Part shown: in pieces, positions 24,551 to 38,300 of the stretch
How the letters are laid out: every line of letters starts with the position of its first letter
Numbering within the stretch: position 1 is the stretch's first letter
NCBI GenBank assembly: GCA_014706295.1
Contig: JACSVZ010000006.1
Span: 32,111,848-32,175,847 of the forward strand
Length of the DNA: 64,000 bases
DNA from: Lycocorax pyrrhopterus obiensis
Lineage: Eukaryota > Chordata > Aves > Passeriformes > Paradisaeidae
Reading direction: 5' to 3'
The notes under the pieces: generated by a model
The model's input: the letters and a program-made list of their open reading frames with translations, nothing else
Told to the model about the DNA's origin: nothing
The model's database searches: none
Made by a program: the position numbers and the translations under genes

Positions 24551-27500
24551 TGGCTAATGTTGTAGCCCCATTGACCAGCAAGTACGCTATTGTCATTGCC
24601 AGTGAGATGACAGTTTTTGTATGAAAATTAAAGGCCTCACAACTGAGGCTTGTTGGTTTCGTCACCAGTCTCAAATTGTGAGAATGTGTTGTTCTTTGGT
24701 AGCAAATGTCTCCTGTTATGATGTGCAGTACAAGCTGGGAATAATAGCAGGAAAAATATAATGAGTGCACATTTGGATTATATAATAGTCACTTTTTTAA
24801 ACACCACCTGTCATACCATCTCACTCACATTTGACTGAGGCATAATATTGTTACTGACCTAGACCATGCTTGTCAGAACCAGCAAGTGTACAAAGAATTC
24901 CACTAACCATTAAAATTACTTGTGATAATACCTTCACTGAAAAAAAAAGTGACAGCAATAAATTAAAAGCTGCTCTAGAAAGAGAAATGCTTTATTCTTA
25001 GTATCATTTACTTCAGAACTTCAGATTTTTCAGCTACAAGAGCTGATTATAAATGTGAAGCTGGTTGTCAGGCTTCTGTCGGTGCAGTATGAATGGGTAA
25101 CAGGATGTTTTATACTCAATGCAATGTAACTAGGAAGGAAAAAAATCTATACAAGGTAATTGATGTAATGCAGAACACTTGATTACTAAGAAATGTATAA
25201 AAGGAAACCGAGGCAATAAGAAAGGAATTAAATTATTCCAAAATGAAGATTTTCAGATTTAAAAGCTAGTAGCCTTGAAACAACACCCAAATATGAAAAT
25301 TATCCAGGATATTCACATAAAGAAATCAGTCTTGAGATGCATAAAACACAAATTGGACACAACTCCAGAATTTTCAATCAAGGTTTCCCTCTCTCTTTTC
25401 TTTTGTGTGCGTCATGCCCTATAAAATATAATTTCCGAGGAAACATTTCATGAAAGACATCAAACATATAAGCAATCAGACCTGCCAGGAAAGGAAATGA
25501 AGATGAGACTGGGACGAGTTTGAATCTCATTAGAATTCCTGCCTGGAAGGTTACTATTAACCTATTTTGCTTCTCCTTTCAGAAGCCATTATTTGTGTCA
25601 GTTAAAAGAACGGAAAGAAGTAAAAGAGGGAAATACAATGAAGGTCTTCTTAACCTTTAAATCACACCTAACCTGTGTAAGTGGTTTGACTAGTGGGAGA
25701 TACTGATGCTACTGATGCTATAATCATCTTTTTCTGGAAACACAAGTGCAAAATTAACGTGACAAGAAAATTATGTAAAATGAGGCATATTGTTACTATA
25801 TCTAAAACTGCTAAGATTTATGTGAAGCATATAAATAGAGCTGCTTCAACAAAGGTTTTTATACATTCTGATCTCATCCACAGACTAGGGTTTTGCCTTT
25901 CACTGTGTGATAACTGAAATAATGTAAGTCGGTGAAAGCACAGCTCATGGAAAATGTGAGAAATGCAGTTATTGCTAGAGATTACAAAACTTCTCCCTTA
26001 GTCACAACCTTATAACTTATTTTCTTAGCACACCTTTTGAAATTAATAAATCAGTTGAGCAAATATGACATCATATTAGGCTGTGTTACTACATTTTTCA
26101 GTACTTTCTGCAGTTATGTTTTGCCACCTCAACATCTATTCCAATGTAAGAAATTTCAAAACAAATCCTATAAAACAAGTTTTGTCCATTATCTGATAAT
26201 TTCATCTCGATAACAAGCATAGGAAAAGATAGCAAGTTTATTTTCATTCAATAGATGCCCAGAAGAGATATAATAAAAAGATGTGTCTCAACTATCCTAA
26301 ATAACTCTTCCTCAGGCCCATATATTTGTTTTACATAGTCAAGATTCTTGCTTTCATTGGTCAAGAAGGAAAGAGGTAGAAAATGTGGCTTTATTTCTCT
26401 GAAAAGCTGCAAAACTATTAGGATTTAGACAGTCTAGGTTAGCTTGCTCAATATTGACTTTATGTGCTGTTATACACATCTTTTAGTCCCATCAGTAGAT
26501 GTACTCTTGGCAAATTATTGCTGTAGCAGACAAGGCAGTGGGAGCAAAGACTCTAGGCAGAAAGAAATATTAACAGAAACATAAACCTTCTTTACACAAT
26601 CATACCAAAATTTTTTTAAGTGAGGGGAATTTGTTCTTAAAGGAGTCACAACTTCCTTCTTGGACCACTTCTCACCATCTGAGTGATAGAAAACTCAAGG
26701 AACAACATAAATGAAAACATATAAGAATTACATGGCCTTTATTCAGGTGTAGAAAACAGAAGGCTGGTTATGTAGTAAAGTATTTCTAATTCAGCAAATC
26801 TCCAAAGATGCAGATTCTAACAACTGATCTGCCAATTTTCACATCTTGGCAGTTCACAGTAATGCACATCTAACATTTGCATTTGCTGCTGCCAGTTCTT
26901 GATGTCTAATAAACACAGTTTAAGTGACATTATCATTACAGTGTCATCTTCATAAACAGCAATCTTCATTATATTTATCTGCTATGGAAAAGTACAATTT
27001 GAGGATAATAAGCACTTGAAATTGAAGGAAACAGTGACAGTTTTCCATTCTAAGGTTGCTGAGCCCATAGCCCACAGGCACTCTTACTGAGGCTTTGTTT
27101 CCTCTCTGTGGTGTTCATGACTATACAATTTTCTCATTTAAGTTTTCTTTCTGAAGCATTGTGCTTCTGAAAAACTTATTTCGTGCTATCATGGCTCTCA
27201 GATACAAGGTGTTATTTATCTAGGGTAACTAAAGAGAATACTCACTGCCTTGCAAATTGTAAGGGGAAGTCTAGGATGTCAACAGAGATGACATGGCATT
27301 ACTCCACTCAATATCCTTCTTTGCTCTGATAATTCTTCACTTTTAGAAGGAAAATTAATTACCTATTGATCTATGTGAAACATAATCAAATCTGGAAAAA
27401 GTAGAACATATCTGCTGTTCCCCTGATATGCAATAAACCTGGAGATAGTGCTCAAAAAGAAAGAAGGAGAAAAAAATTGCTGAACTTTCAGGCTTGTAAT

Positions 27501-28224
27501 GATTAATTATAATCCATTATCTATTCCCATTACTTAGTTCACATAAGTTAATGTTTGCAAAAAGACAGAGACTTCTAATCTCTGATTGCACTTTATGGCC
27601 AGAAAATATACTTAAAGATTTGATGACGGTTGCTGTAGATAGTGTTCTGTAGTCAGCCTGGTGTTTGTCTGTCCTTTGAGTGAGTCTACACCAAGTGAAT
27701 ACAGTGTAAATGTACTGGCACTAAATGGGTCAGCTCATATGTTGACATCACTGTAATTATGACATCATGAATATTAATAAAATCAAACAGCCTGAGTATT
27801 TACTCAGGTTCTCAGGAGGTAACGGCAGCTACCTACAAAATCTAACAGAATTCAGTAGGTCTAGAATTAATACAGCTACCTTATGACCAGCTGGTCTTGG
27901 CTACTGTATTTTATCACTTGTTTTGGAATCCAGATTCATTGCTGATGCATACCAAATGCTAAATTGAAATTTCTATGCCTTTTGTCAATGGGAAATAACC
28001 ACTGATCACCTTTAAGATTGCTGAGATCTTCAGAATCAAGGTCTGTCAACTCCTAGATTAATGCGGGCATTCACATGAATCTTCTGAAAGGAACAGTTCA
28101 TAGCTCATGTACAGTGTCACTTGATTTTAAGTGCTTTCCCCTTTACCGTATTTCCCCTTTGGCAACAGCTTAGTCAAAATAGAACCATGAAGATACAGGT
28201 TGCTGATTGGCAGGGAACATGCCA
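24551..28224. other. Non-coding DNA, nothing recognised
   Basis: About 3.7 kb of AT-rich DNA with no recognisable repeat body, tail or coding frame longer than about 75 codons. Confidence 0.5.
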
Positions 28225-28942
28225 TACAAAATCAATTTTCTGGGTTAAAACACTCAGTACACGTCCCTCTTTGGACTACAGGAAATGTATCTGCTTCTGG
28301 CTTCACCAAGGACAAGTCCTGCCTGACCAAATTAGTAGTCTTCTATAACGGAGTGACTACATCAGTGGACAAGGAAAGACCTACAGACGTCATTTGCTTG
28401 CACATCTGTAAGGCCTTTTTAACACAGACGGTCACAACATCCTTCTCACTAAATTGGAGAGGTGTGGATTTGATGGATAATATTTGGTGGAAAATGAATT
28501 GACTGTCTGGTCGCATCCAGGGTGTAGTGGCCAATGATTCAATGTGCAAATAGAGATCAGTGATGGGCAGTGGCCCTTGGGGGGCCATACTATTGTTTGA
28601 TGTTTAATGTCTTCGTCAATGACATAGGCAGTGGGATTGAGTGCACCCTCAGCAACTTTGTAGGTGACACCAAGCTGAATGGCGTAGTTGACAAATATAG
28701 ATAGATAGTTTCAGACTAGATATAAGGAAGAAGTATTTTCCAATGTGGATATCAAACCACAGGAACAGGTTGCCCAGAGAGGTGGTAGATGCTCAATCCC
28801 TGTAAACATTCAAGGTGAGGTTAGATGGATCTCTGAGCAATCTGGTCTTGTTGAACATGACTGTGCTCACTGCAGGTGGCTTGGACTAGATGACTTTTAA
28901 AGGTCCCTTCTGACTCAAACTACTACATGATTCTAAGAATAA
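28225..28942 (+). mobile_element. CR1 LINE, internally deleted
   Basis: A plus-strand CR1 made of two blocks. The first, about 28225-28692, is ORF2 RT, including [16 protein letters not shown] at about 28300-28345 and the FVGDTKLNGVVD region at about 28656-28692. The second, from about 28700, is the 3' UTR starting near TTTCAGACTAGATATAAGG. It ends in a diverged tail (ACATGATTCTAAGAAT). The ORF2 sequence normally found between the two blocks is missing, so this copy carries an internal deletion at about 28693-28705. The 5' limit is uncertain because the first 60-70 bp are poorly conserved. Confidence 0.9.
28287..28692 (+). pseudogene. CR1 ORF2 reverse-transcriptase remnant
   Basis: A broken RT segment read mostly in the frame of 28200-28502 and then in another frame. 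Recognisable pieces are [14 protein letters not shown], a motif-A region degraded to [13 protein letters not shown] (family LDFSKAFDT), and a later block, FNVFVNDIGSGIECTLSNF, leading into a motif C written FVGDTKL instead of FADDTKL. Stop codons lie between these. It is a non-functional transposon remnant and not a host gene. Confidence 0.85.
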
Positions 28943-28950
28943 TCAACTCG

Positions 28951-29225
28951 GACAATCAAGTTGGCCTTAGGCTGAAGGAAGGTAGGTTTAGATTAGATAT
29001 TAGGATAAAATTCTCTACTATAAGGGCACTGAGGCTATGGAACAAGTTGTCCAGAAAGGTTGTGTATGCCCCATCCCAGGAAGTGTTTAAGATCAGGCTG
29101 GATGGGACTCTGAGAAACCCGATCTAATGAGATATGACCCTGCCCATGGCAGAGAGACTGGAACCAGATCTTTTAAGGTTCCTTTGAACCCAAGCCATTC
29201 TATGGTTCTATTCTATGACTCCATA
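28951..29225 (+). mobile_element. CR1 LINE, 3' fragment, head to tail with the previous copy
   Basis: A second plus-strand CR1 3' end beginning within about 10 bp of the tail of the 28225-28942 copy. Blocks in order are: GGCCTTAGGCTGAAGGAAGG, TAGGTTTAGATTAGATATTAGG, GAGGCTATGGAACAAGTTG, CCCATCCCAGGAAGTGTTTAAG, and an ATTCTATGGTTCTATTCTATG tail. It closely resembles the 6868-7249 copy. The 66-codon frame at 28927-29127 is the readable part of the element. Confidence 0.95.
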
Positions 29226-32200
29226 ATCAGAAATGTAGTTGAAAATCCTGCTGTGGATGTTGAGATGATGAAAAAAGAGAGGTTTACAATTCCTAATGCA
29301 ACTACCTCAGTTAAAATTTATGAATTTAGCTGTGTTGTCACTTGTTTTTCTTTCCCTTTCTCTTACATTGAAAGTTATGTATGAAGACCCTGAATTTCTC
29401 AGAAAAAATAGCCAAAAAACCTGAAGAACACACAGAGCAGAAAAAAAATAGGAAATTACTGAGAGAATCCTGTTGTGTGAAATACATTTGAAGATATTGA
29501 GAGCAAAATATATATTAAAAAAAACCCAGTTCTTACAGGTCCATGGTGTTTTGAAAAGAGTCTAAATCTAGCTGAAAGAATTTAGTTCAAATTTCTAAAT
29601 GTTTTGGTTATTTACTTGTTCCATTCATATACAAGATGGATCCATGTATGCTACTTGCTAAAAGAAAAATGACTCATTTCCTTAACTAGAGGGGTTTCTA
29701 ACAAAGCTAAATCCTGAAACTACCATAGTTCAATAAGCAAAACCAAAGCTTAATAGCATTTTTTAACCTACACATCACTGAGGAATAAATTCCATGCAGA
29801 AGTTTAATTATTCTTGTTGGAAGGAAAAATGAAAACTGTGAAGGCTTTCAGTGAAGGCTTTGATTAAAATAAAAAACAGCTTTGATTTGAGAGGCATTTT
29901 TTTCGTTTTGTTTATTAATGGCGATACCAATTTGTCATGTAATTCCAGTATACGTTTCTTAATTTATTTGGAACCTACACACAGTGTCTTTGCTGTTGCC
30001 CATATACAGTTAAAAAGCAAAAGCAATTTGACCATATTAGGCTAATTTCACTAGACAGATTCAGTTCATGCTTCAGCTGTCAGAACAACTGCTGCCTTCA
30101 TACTGTTAGTGATTTTGACATTCCTTTGAGCGGCTGAAATATCACGGATTCAAGGAAGGCTAGATAATGGTGATGCTTTATTCAGAGTGATTTTCAAGAG
30201 TGAGGTTAGCTTAACAAAATATTTGTACGGAAGAATTTTCAGTTTTTCCCAAGCATCAAAATTTTTTGACTACTGTTGCACAGCACGGGAAACAAATTAT
30301 AAAATAAAATTATTCTGCAGGTACGTACATGAATATAAACTAATGCATATAAACTGTACATCTTTGAACAACCTGCACTATTACCTTCTTGTCATCAAGA
30401 CAAAGAGCATTGCCTTCTGCTTTGTCACTAACACAATGAATTATCTTAGCCAGATCCCATCTCCCCAGAGAAGACCAAGCTACAGAACATAGTAGGTAGT
30501 TGATATGCTGTTGCAGTACACAGCAGGTTTACTGCCTGTGAAACAGACATGAGCATAGAATTTGTTTCCTAACTGCGCTACTTCAGTTCAGAAAAATGAA
30601 TGAGTCTTCTGTGGAAGCAGTATTACTAAGAAAATTTGCCTTGTAAGAGTCACAGTTAGTCTGTGTCAGAATTTGTAAACTGTATAATGAATGAGACAAA
30701 TCATGTGACAGCTATTTTTCAAACCCTTCTCCCAGTATATTCGATCATAACTGTGCTGAACTTGTCTTTCCTTTTCTTCCAGCCTTATAGTGGCCTTTAA
30801 ATTATATCTCTGACCTTCAAAGTTTTTGCTCTGTCGCTGCTGTTCACCCATTCTTAACCTTAAATAGACTGTAGCTGCTCTAGTGACACTGCTGTAATCT
30901 GCCTGAAAAGCTGCTATTGTTTTGGATGAAATTTCCTCAGATGAAGAAGGCACATGTACACGTGTTGGGGGCATGTGAATTTGGACTTTAAATGTGCTCA
31001 ATATTATTATGCATTTTTACACATAGGTCTAGAGACTACCTTTTCATCAAACAATAATTAGGTTTAAAAAAATTTTTTAAGAGGTTATTGTTGAGTTTGG
31101 TCTACAAAATGTCAAGGAATTAGACAAAATGGGATTAGAAAAATTTCCTGTAGTTCATTCATCTGTTTAAATAATAGATTTGGGGTTAACTGCTGTGAGT
31201 TTTCTCTGCAAAAAGTGAGTTGGACTTTGGTGTAAAAACTTATAAAAATTGTTTTCAAGTTTCAGTCCTGACTGGTGTCCACGTAGAATGTCCAAATCTC
31301 ATAACTACTGTATCTTCAATGTACCTACTAGTCTCCAATGTCTTTGTTGCCTTTAGGCAAGTGGTTTAGTTACTTTTTTTTTTTAACTTGATATTTATAT
31401 GGCTATGTAATAAAGTGTAAAGCCTTCCAGTTGAGGAAACCTTACTTTTTTGACATATGCCTATCAGCAAGGGCAGGCATAGCTTTGCATGTTACATGAA
31501 AAAAGAGCTTTCATGCCTTGTTTTTATCTTTCCTACAAGAATTTCAAGAAGTCAGTATTAACTCCAATACTAGCTTCCAAATAAATAACAGCCACTTCAT
31601 GTATTCTGCAGTAAATATCAGATGACACAAATCATTGTTAAATAATGACTTGTCCAGTAAATATTTAATTTTTTATTATTTTCTAGAAATAAAATTTGAA
31701 TAATCTGTCAGAAATCTTACATCTACTAGAATTTATCAAAGTGAGAATCAGTTTAGGTTCCTTTCAACTGTGCTTGAAACATAGGAAGGTGGAGCTCTAG
31801 TTATTCATTTTATAATCGTGCTGCTCACACACAGTTGATCCCAGGGGACGTGTGCGACATGTCAGACCCAGTTCATAAAAGAAAAATTATCTCTGCAATT
31901 GTTGTCACATGCATACAGGTCCTAGGTTTCTGCCTGACAAAAGTATCGGCTTCTAGTGGTTGTAACAGCAGTATTCCCTTAGATCCTGGTCCTTCAGCTG
32001 GACAAAAAATCCAAAGCATTTTCCACAGACACTTGGGCAAATATCAGAAAAGAAGGAAGGTGTGTGAGACAGCCAGAACTCCTTTCAGAAGTATGGAGAC
32101 ATTCCTGATCTTAGAAAGAGCTTGAGATCCATATTTTCAAAAACAAGAAATATTCACCACAGCAAATTAGATTAGTGAAGACACCTTTGACCTTATGTAA

Positions 32201-32325
32201 AGCTATAAGAACTGGTACACCTCAAAACACATAATTTTCCTGTTTCATTAAAATGCCAGATAATTTGACAATTTTCTAAATTTACCACTAATCTTTAGGA
32301 TTATATGTTTTCTTAATTATATATG
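29226..32325. other. Non-coding DNA with two unexplained longer frames
   Basis: About 3.1 kb. Two frames are longer than their surroundings: 30666-31001 on the minus strand (111 codons, charged, with many Gln, Arg and Ser) and 31835-32125 on the plus strand (96 codons, with a locally higher GC content). I recognise neither as a protein family, and neither has a convincing splice or promoter context. I list them as findings and not as genes. Confidence 0.4.
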
Positions 32326-32353
32326 TTTTCTTAATATACATATATTAAGAAAA
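32303..32353. repeat. AT-rich palindrome with adjacent direct repeat
   Basis: A perfect inverted repeat with 13-bp arms (32326-32338 and 32341-32353) and a 2-bp CA spacer. The left arm is TTTTCTTAATATA. A 15-bp direct repeat, ATATGTTTTCTTAAT, occurs at 32303-32317 and again at 32321-32335, overlapping the left arm. It could extrude a hairpin; no transposon ends or function were identified. Confidence 0.9.
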
Positions 32354-35300
32354 ATGTTTGCAGAGCATAATTTTGAAAAAATATCATATCCATTTTATTT
32401 TGCTTAAGCATACAATTGCCTTAGAAACTAAATTATAATTTTTGCAACAGGGTCACAAACTCATAAACGAGAGAGGTTAGAAATTGAGAATTCAATGAGA
32501 ACTCTCAAAACATTTTGTTAAGTACAGGAATCATTCCAGTACCTTAAGGAAAATTCTATTTTCCTTAAATATATGCTGATATCCAAGGCCATGTTGGCAC
32601 CTGTATTGCTGTGAGCTTATACGGTCTGGTTGTTCACACTCTCATACTATCAGTCACCATAGCAACTTTTACTGAGTTCTAAAACCCTTAAGCAAAACCA
32701 AAAAGAAGTTGAATATATTCCAATTTCCTGTTCTCAAAGTCAAGTTTCTTAGTACAAGCGGAGAGTTTTGAAACACTAGATCTGTTTGAATGTTTTTACA
32801 CACTGAATAAGCCTCCTACCAGGTCTCCAGTCAGGAAAAATGTCTTTTCCACAGGTAACAGAGCGATCATGTAGTGTAATTTTTTCCATCCCTTTGTGTG
32901 GATGGAATTTGTAGGACAGGTCATATTTGGCATGTTCCAGGTACTCCATCATGCAGATTCCCTGACACAAATTTGCCTTAAACATTATGTCCTTATCTCC
33001 ATGCTCTGGTTTCCTGTCGCATATCCTATTTTTCAGTGTCAATTTCTCGGTCATATTGTTCTCTATTTTTTGTTAAATAGTCTTATCAAATTGTGTGGCT
33101 GCTTGTGTTTTATTGCGGGTGAGGTGGAATGAACCATGGCTGGTGAGGCCCTCCTGCTGCCCTAGGATACCAGTTTGCCAGGGAGGAGCCATCTGCACTA
33201 TGCCCTGACAGTGGACTTCAAAAGCCAAGCTGTTCTTTACATCTGTATATCCATACTTATATGTATATTAATACCTATATAACACTGCAAACAAATATTT
33301 ATAGGTCTATAGGTTGTGTTTAAAGATGGATAAATCACACCAGCTTCAAACTCTAAAACACACCAACTGGATTTGATATTCATTAAGAAAACACATTGCC
33401 AAGTGCCTAGTTCTAAATCACTTTCAGTCATGATTTGCACATGCACAGAAAAATTAGTACTTAAAGCTTATGTCCTAAACTAGCTGTAACTTAGTTCCAC
33501 AGAGCTGGTTCCAAACAGTGAGCACTGATGGCTATTTTATAGACGAGTGTGATTTTTACTATATTTGAATTCCTCTGTGTGTCAAACAAATTCCATACAG
33601 AATAAATATCTACTATGCAGTTTAAAGGATAAAGATAGCAATTTCAAGTCCTTTTAGGTATTTTTCATTTAGCACTGCTTGTTTTCTAAATAGCAGATGG
33701 ATTTCTTCATTTTGGCATTTGATTTCCTTTGTTGCCCATATTTAATAAAAATACAATGAAATTCCATTTAACCAAAGAATAAATTATGTTCCTATTCCAA
33801 GTAATTGTCACAATATTAAAAAAAACCCCATGAAATTTCCATGATGATTTTACTCTATCAAATTTTCTTCTGTTGAAATAATTTCAGAAATCAGTTTTAG
33901 ACCAGAAGGGTTTTGTTGCATTAGTGGGAAAAACGTGGAATGGTTCACAGGAAACTCCTATATGGCTGCTAAAGTAAAAATTAGTGATTTATTTAAAGGA
34001 GTATGTCTTTTGTATCTCAAGGCTACACTATGAAAATAAGCCTTAAAAATATTTCTATTTATCCTTCTCCAGAGGTGCAATATAATCTAATTTCTTTGCT
34101 ATCCCCTCTTCAAAAGCTGCAAAAGTATTGGGATTAATAAGGAAAAAGTCATCACATAAGCCTGACTAAATCCAGGGTTTCCTGAAAGCAAAATTTTATT
34201 TCCAAATATAATACAACATTTCTCTGTAAGAGATATTTTATACATATATCTAAGAAGCATTAGGGTGTAAAGAAAGACGAAGGATTACTGCCAATTTGGA
34301 ACAAGGCACGAAAGGCTGACTCATGAAAAATGGTTCTCTGGGAACTCTTGAAATCTACTGTAGAAACTCCTGCACCAGACTTCCCTTCATTCTCATCGAC
34401 GTCCTCCAAAGAGATTTCATAAAGATGGGGAACCTTTTCTAATATTGCCCAAAGAAAATGATAAAGCAAATAGCCTCTGAGGAAGACAGATTGTGCTTCT
34501 GAAAGCAATAACTTCAATTTGTGTAATAGAAATACCAGTACTAGACATGTAGAAATTAATTTGACGAATGTTAGTAATGCATTCATGGAAGCCTGGATTT
34601 GGGTAGAAGACTAAACTGAGAAACAACTTAAACCACTCAAGTGCAGTCTTTTCCAAAAGTGTTAACATGTCTGCCTTATTTCATGTTGAGTGTCAGTAAC
34701 ACCATTTTCACTGTTCAAAATCTGTGTGTGATTCTTCGCTTTTCTCAGCAACCCAGGAAAGAGAATGGATAGGATGATGACACATTTTCTTAGGTTAATA
34801 GCTTTACAGACACAGAATTAACAAGTAATTTAGACTGGAATTAAAACCACTTGATGATTAAAAATAATATCTTTTCTTCCAATGAAAAAAGAGCTGACAA
34901 ATAATATCCAATCTACAATTAGTGGTGAGATATTTTTATTTTACAATGCAAGAAAAATGCTTTATTTTCATTTGAATTCGCATGTTGAACACACAAAAAA
35001 TTAATTCTTCCAAATATTATCAAGAAATGATCACATTTCCCAGTCAACTTTTTTAAAAAAATTATTAATTTGTTTTCCTCCTTCTAAATGTACCTGGCTT
35101 GATATATTTTATTCCCAAATGTTAGAATGCAAATACACTTTAACTACCAAAGTGATGGATTTTCTGATTCTTCACATTTGCTTCTGGCTACAAGCAATGG
35201 ACATAAAGGAAAGAGGGAGAATAATCAGGTTTCACTAGCAGCACTCTAGCTCTTAACCAGAAAATAGCAACGTGTGTACATGAAAAAAACAACGACCAGG

Positions 35301-38300
35301 TGAAATTAGGGTGTTCTTAGAACCGGGTGAATATTGTACCAAATGATGAATGAAACAGCTTGCTTGGTTGATTCCCTAGCTAGTTATAAAAGGAGAGAAA
35401 AAGTTACGAGGTACACCATCAGTACATAGAAAAACTTGCGCCTTGAGCTGGTAAAAGTCTACCCCAGGAGATGTGAGAGCTGCAATAGCTGAGGAGATAT
35501 GGCTGAATGCATGAGGGGTTATAAAAAGTCTGAGGGTTTGTGCCTGTGGAAATCCTCGTGGGTGTATAATTTATCTTTAGACTACAACAGACTAAGATAT
35601 GTGGACAAAAGATACTCTGAAGGTGAGTGACTGGCTGAGAAGATGGAGGTCGTGTTCCCACAGTATATACTTACATGATTACCAAGGGGAATTGAAGATG
35701 TTTCCTATGAAGGTGTTTTCTCTGCATGTCAACTCATGAGTGGATTAAATACAGCAGCAAAGGACTGATCTCCGTAGCCCCTTAAACTGTTGTTTCTCTG
35801 GATAGATTACTGGTTTCTAGACTCCCACCTTCTTCAAGAAAGAAGGCCCTGACTGAGCTGAGGACATGCAAGGAGTAGACACAAATCTCTATAAAAGTCT
35901 GAAAAAATACTGGCAAACAACAAGCACATTAAATACCCTTGAAAAGATGCAAAAAATAAAAATTTTACTTAATGTGACTATTTCTTCATTCAAATGCCTC
36001 AAGTTTTGTAGCTCATATATTGCACTTTTTATTTGTTTTGCAACTCTCCCTTTACCTACAATCATCAACTTCATAGAATAAGTTCAAACCATGAAGAGGA
36101 AGTGTATTGGAGGAAAAGAAGGAATACGAATGACTTATGAAAAGGAACATCAAAGCTCTTGAACTGTCCTAAAAGCCTGCACAAAAAAGCAGATGACTTT
36201 CCTTCCGACCTCCCTGATTTGGGCAGAGGGATTTTTTGTTCGTTGAATTCAAGAAAAATTCTGTACAAGAAGAAGCCCAAATATGGAATACTTAAGGAAG
36301 AATGACATTCTGGTGATCCTGCAATTTAGAATCCAATAAGATGTCAGAACTTACAAATATGTTACAAATACGAGGAATCAGTAAGTACTTGATTAATGTT
36401 CTGAAGAGGTGAAATAAAGTGGTATAAAAAATGTAAAGAAGTCACGAATGTTCTTGTGAAAATAACCACCAGAACATCATGATGGTTTTGTCAGAGAATT
36501 GGAGTGGCAATATTACTATGATTATGTGAGGCAAGTGTATAAATTCTGTCCATAAAGACCTTGGAAATTTCTGTTAATTTAAACACATTAAACAGAGAAA
36601 GTGTATCTCATTGAAATACTAACACAAATAAATCTATGAAACTCTCAATAACTGCAATAGGCTTTAGAACAGGCCCTGCAAGACACATATATTGAGAAAT
36701 CATCGATGAATTATGGAAAATTCTGAAGGTTCTTTAGAGAAAAGAAAGATCTTACTTCTCACAGAAAGTCTTTCATTTCTAAAATGCCTACTGTGACTGA
36801 GAATTTTCATCAGAAAAGTCTGAAGAAACCAGATCTTTACATATGTTATTTACATATAGTATACTTTTCAGATTAGACTATTTTAAACTAGAATGAGAAC
36901 AAATTCCATTTCTAACCATGGGACCTACACTGGTATCAAGTGAAACAGTCAGTATCTTTACTTAAGGCAATCCTCAAGAGCTTATTTTTTTTCTTGCAGC
37001 CTACTTCTGTCTGTTTAGACAGACCAGGAAGGATTGTATAGGGTGACAAAGAACTGCTCTGTTTCCTCACTCTGTTGAGGCTCTTTCAGAGCAGAAATTT
37101 AGGTCATGTAGAAGAGGCACTCACTGTGCTGAGTGTCAACAGCCTTTTCTTGTACCCATTACAGTGGTTAGTACACAATGTCAGCATTTACTGCTGGGTA
37201 ATTGCACCTCCCATGGAAGAAGAGGTAACCCCATAATCAGAGACTATGATTCTGTGATACTTTGGGATCATGTAGGTGTTTGAGAAGGCATATGATGGCT
37301 TGAGTGTGTGTGACCATGATGACCATGTGATATGGGAAAAAGTACCAATTGTGCCTTGTTTCCAGTTTATTTTATCCACTGTTCTGTTTTATTCACAATT
37401 TTGTTTAGCTTTATCTCAAAATATTTTGCCATTTATTTGTTTGTTTGTTTCCGTGTTTTCTGTGCAAATTAAAACAAAGGCTAAAGATTGGATTTAGAAT
37501 CACCAAAGTCAACCTTTGATGGATTAGAATTTAGAAAGAAGAATGCATTTTTTCATCAAGAAATGTACACTTCTAGTGACAATTGCATGCTGTTTTTAAA
37601 GGCATACACATTCTGTAAAAGCAGGTATCACAGACACACAGCTTCAAGGCCCATCTCATATTATTTGACATGAAAGCTCTGAGAAGTTTGCTTCAGAATT
37701 GTGATGCTTCTACAATGACGTGATGTTTTTAGGTGATCTGGTAATACAGTGTCTGTTGCAAAGCAGGTATTAATGCCTCTAGAGTGTGGTGGCTAACTTA
37801 TTTCACCTGGAAAACAAAGAAGGGTAACCTTCATCTCCCAGCATAGCCTATTATACATTTCAACTTGGAAACAAAAATAGTTGACATGCTCTACAGATCT
37901 AGACTGGAAGAAGAGACTAAATACACCACACCTATATAACTAAAAACACTAAGCAAAAGCAAACATTTTCTCTCCTTCATTCCACCATATGTGCTATTGG
38001 AGAACAGATGCTTTTCTAAGTATAGCAGCCATTAAACTGAATTCTGATTTACTGGGCTGACCTTTCTTTGAATTTATTTTTGAAGATAATTTTCTTGTTT
38101 TGGCATAATTTTTAATTTACTCTAGAGATACCAGTTGATGATGACATTTCTGTTTGTAGCAAAGCCTAAACTTATCCTTGAGCTCTACAGTTATTCAGGT
38201 AATATTAAAATGAACCTCATGTTTGTTCTTCAGCTGCTGTATATATATCTTTTTCAACTCTATGTATATAAAGATTGATAGTCTCCTTAGAGTAAGGATT

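Noticed and set aside
37240..37262. ATGATTCTGTGAT motif resembling a CR1 or SINE tail
   Set aside because: No CR1 or SINE body lies upstream of it, so chance is the simpler reading.
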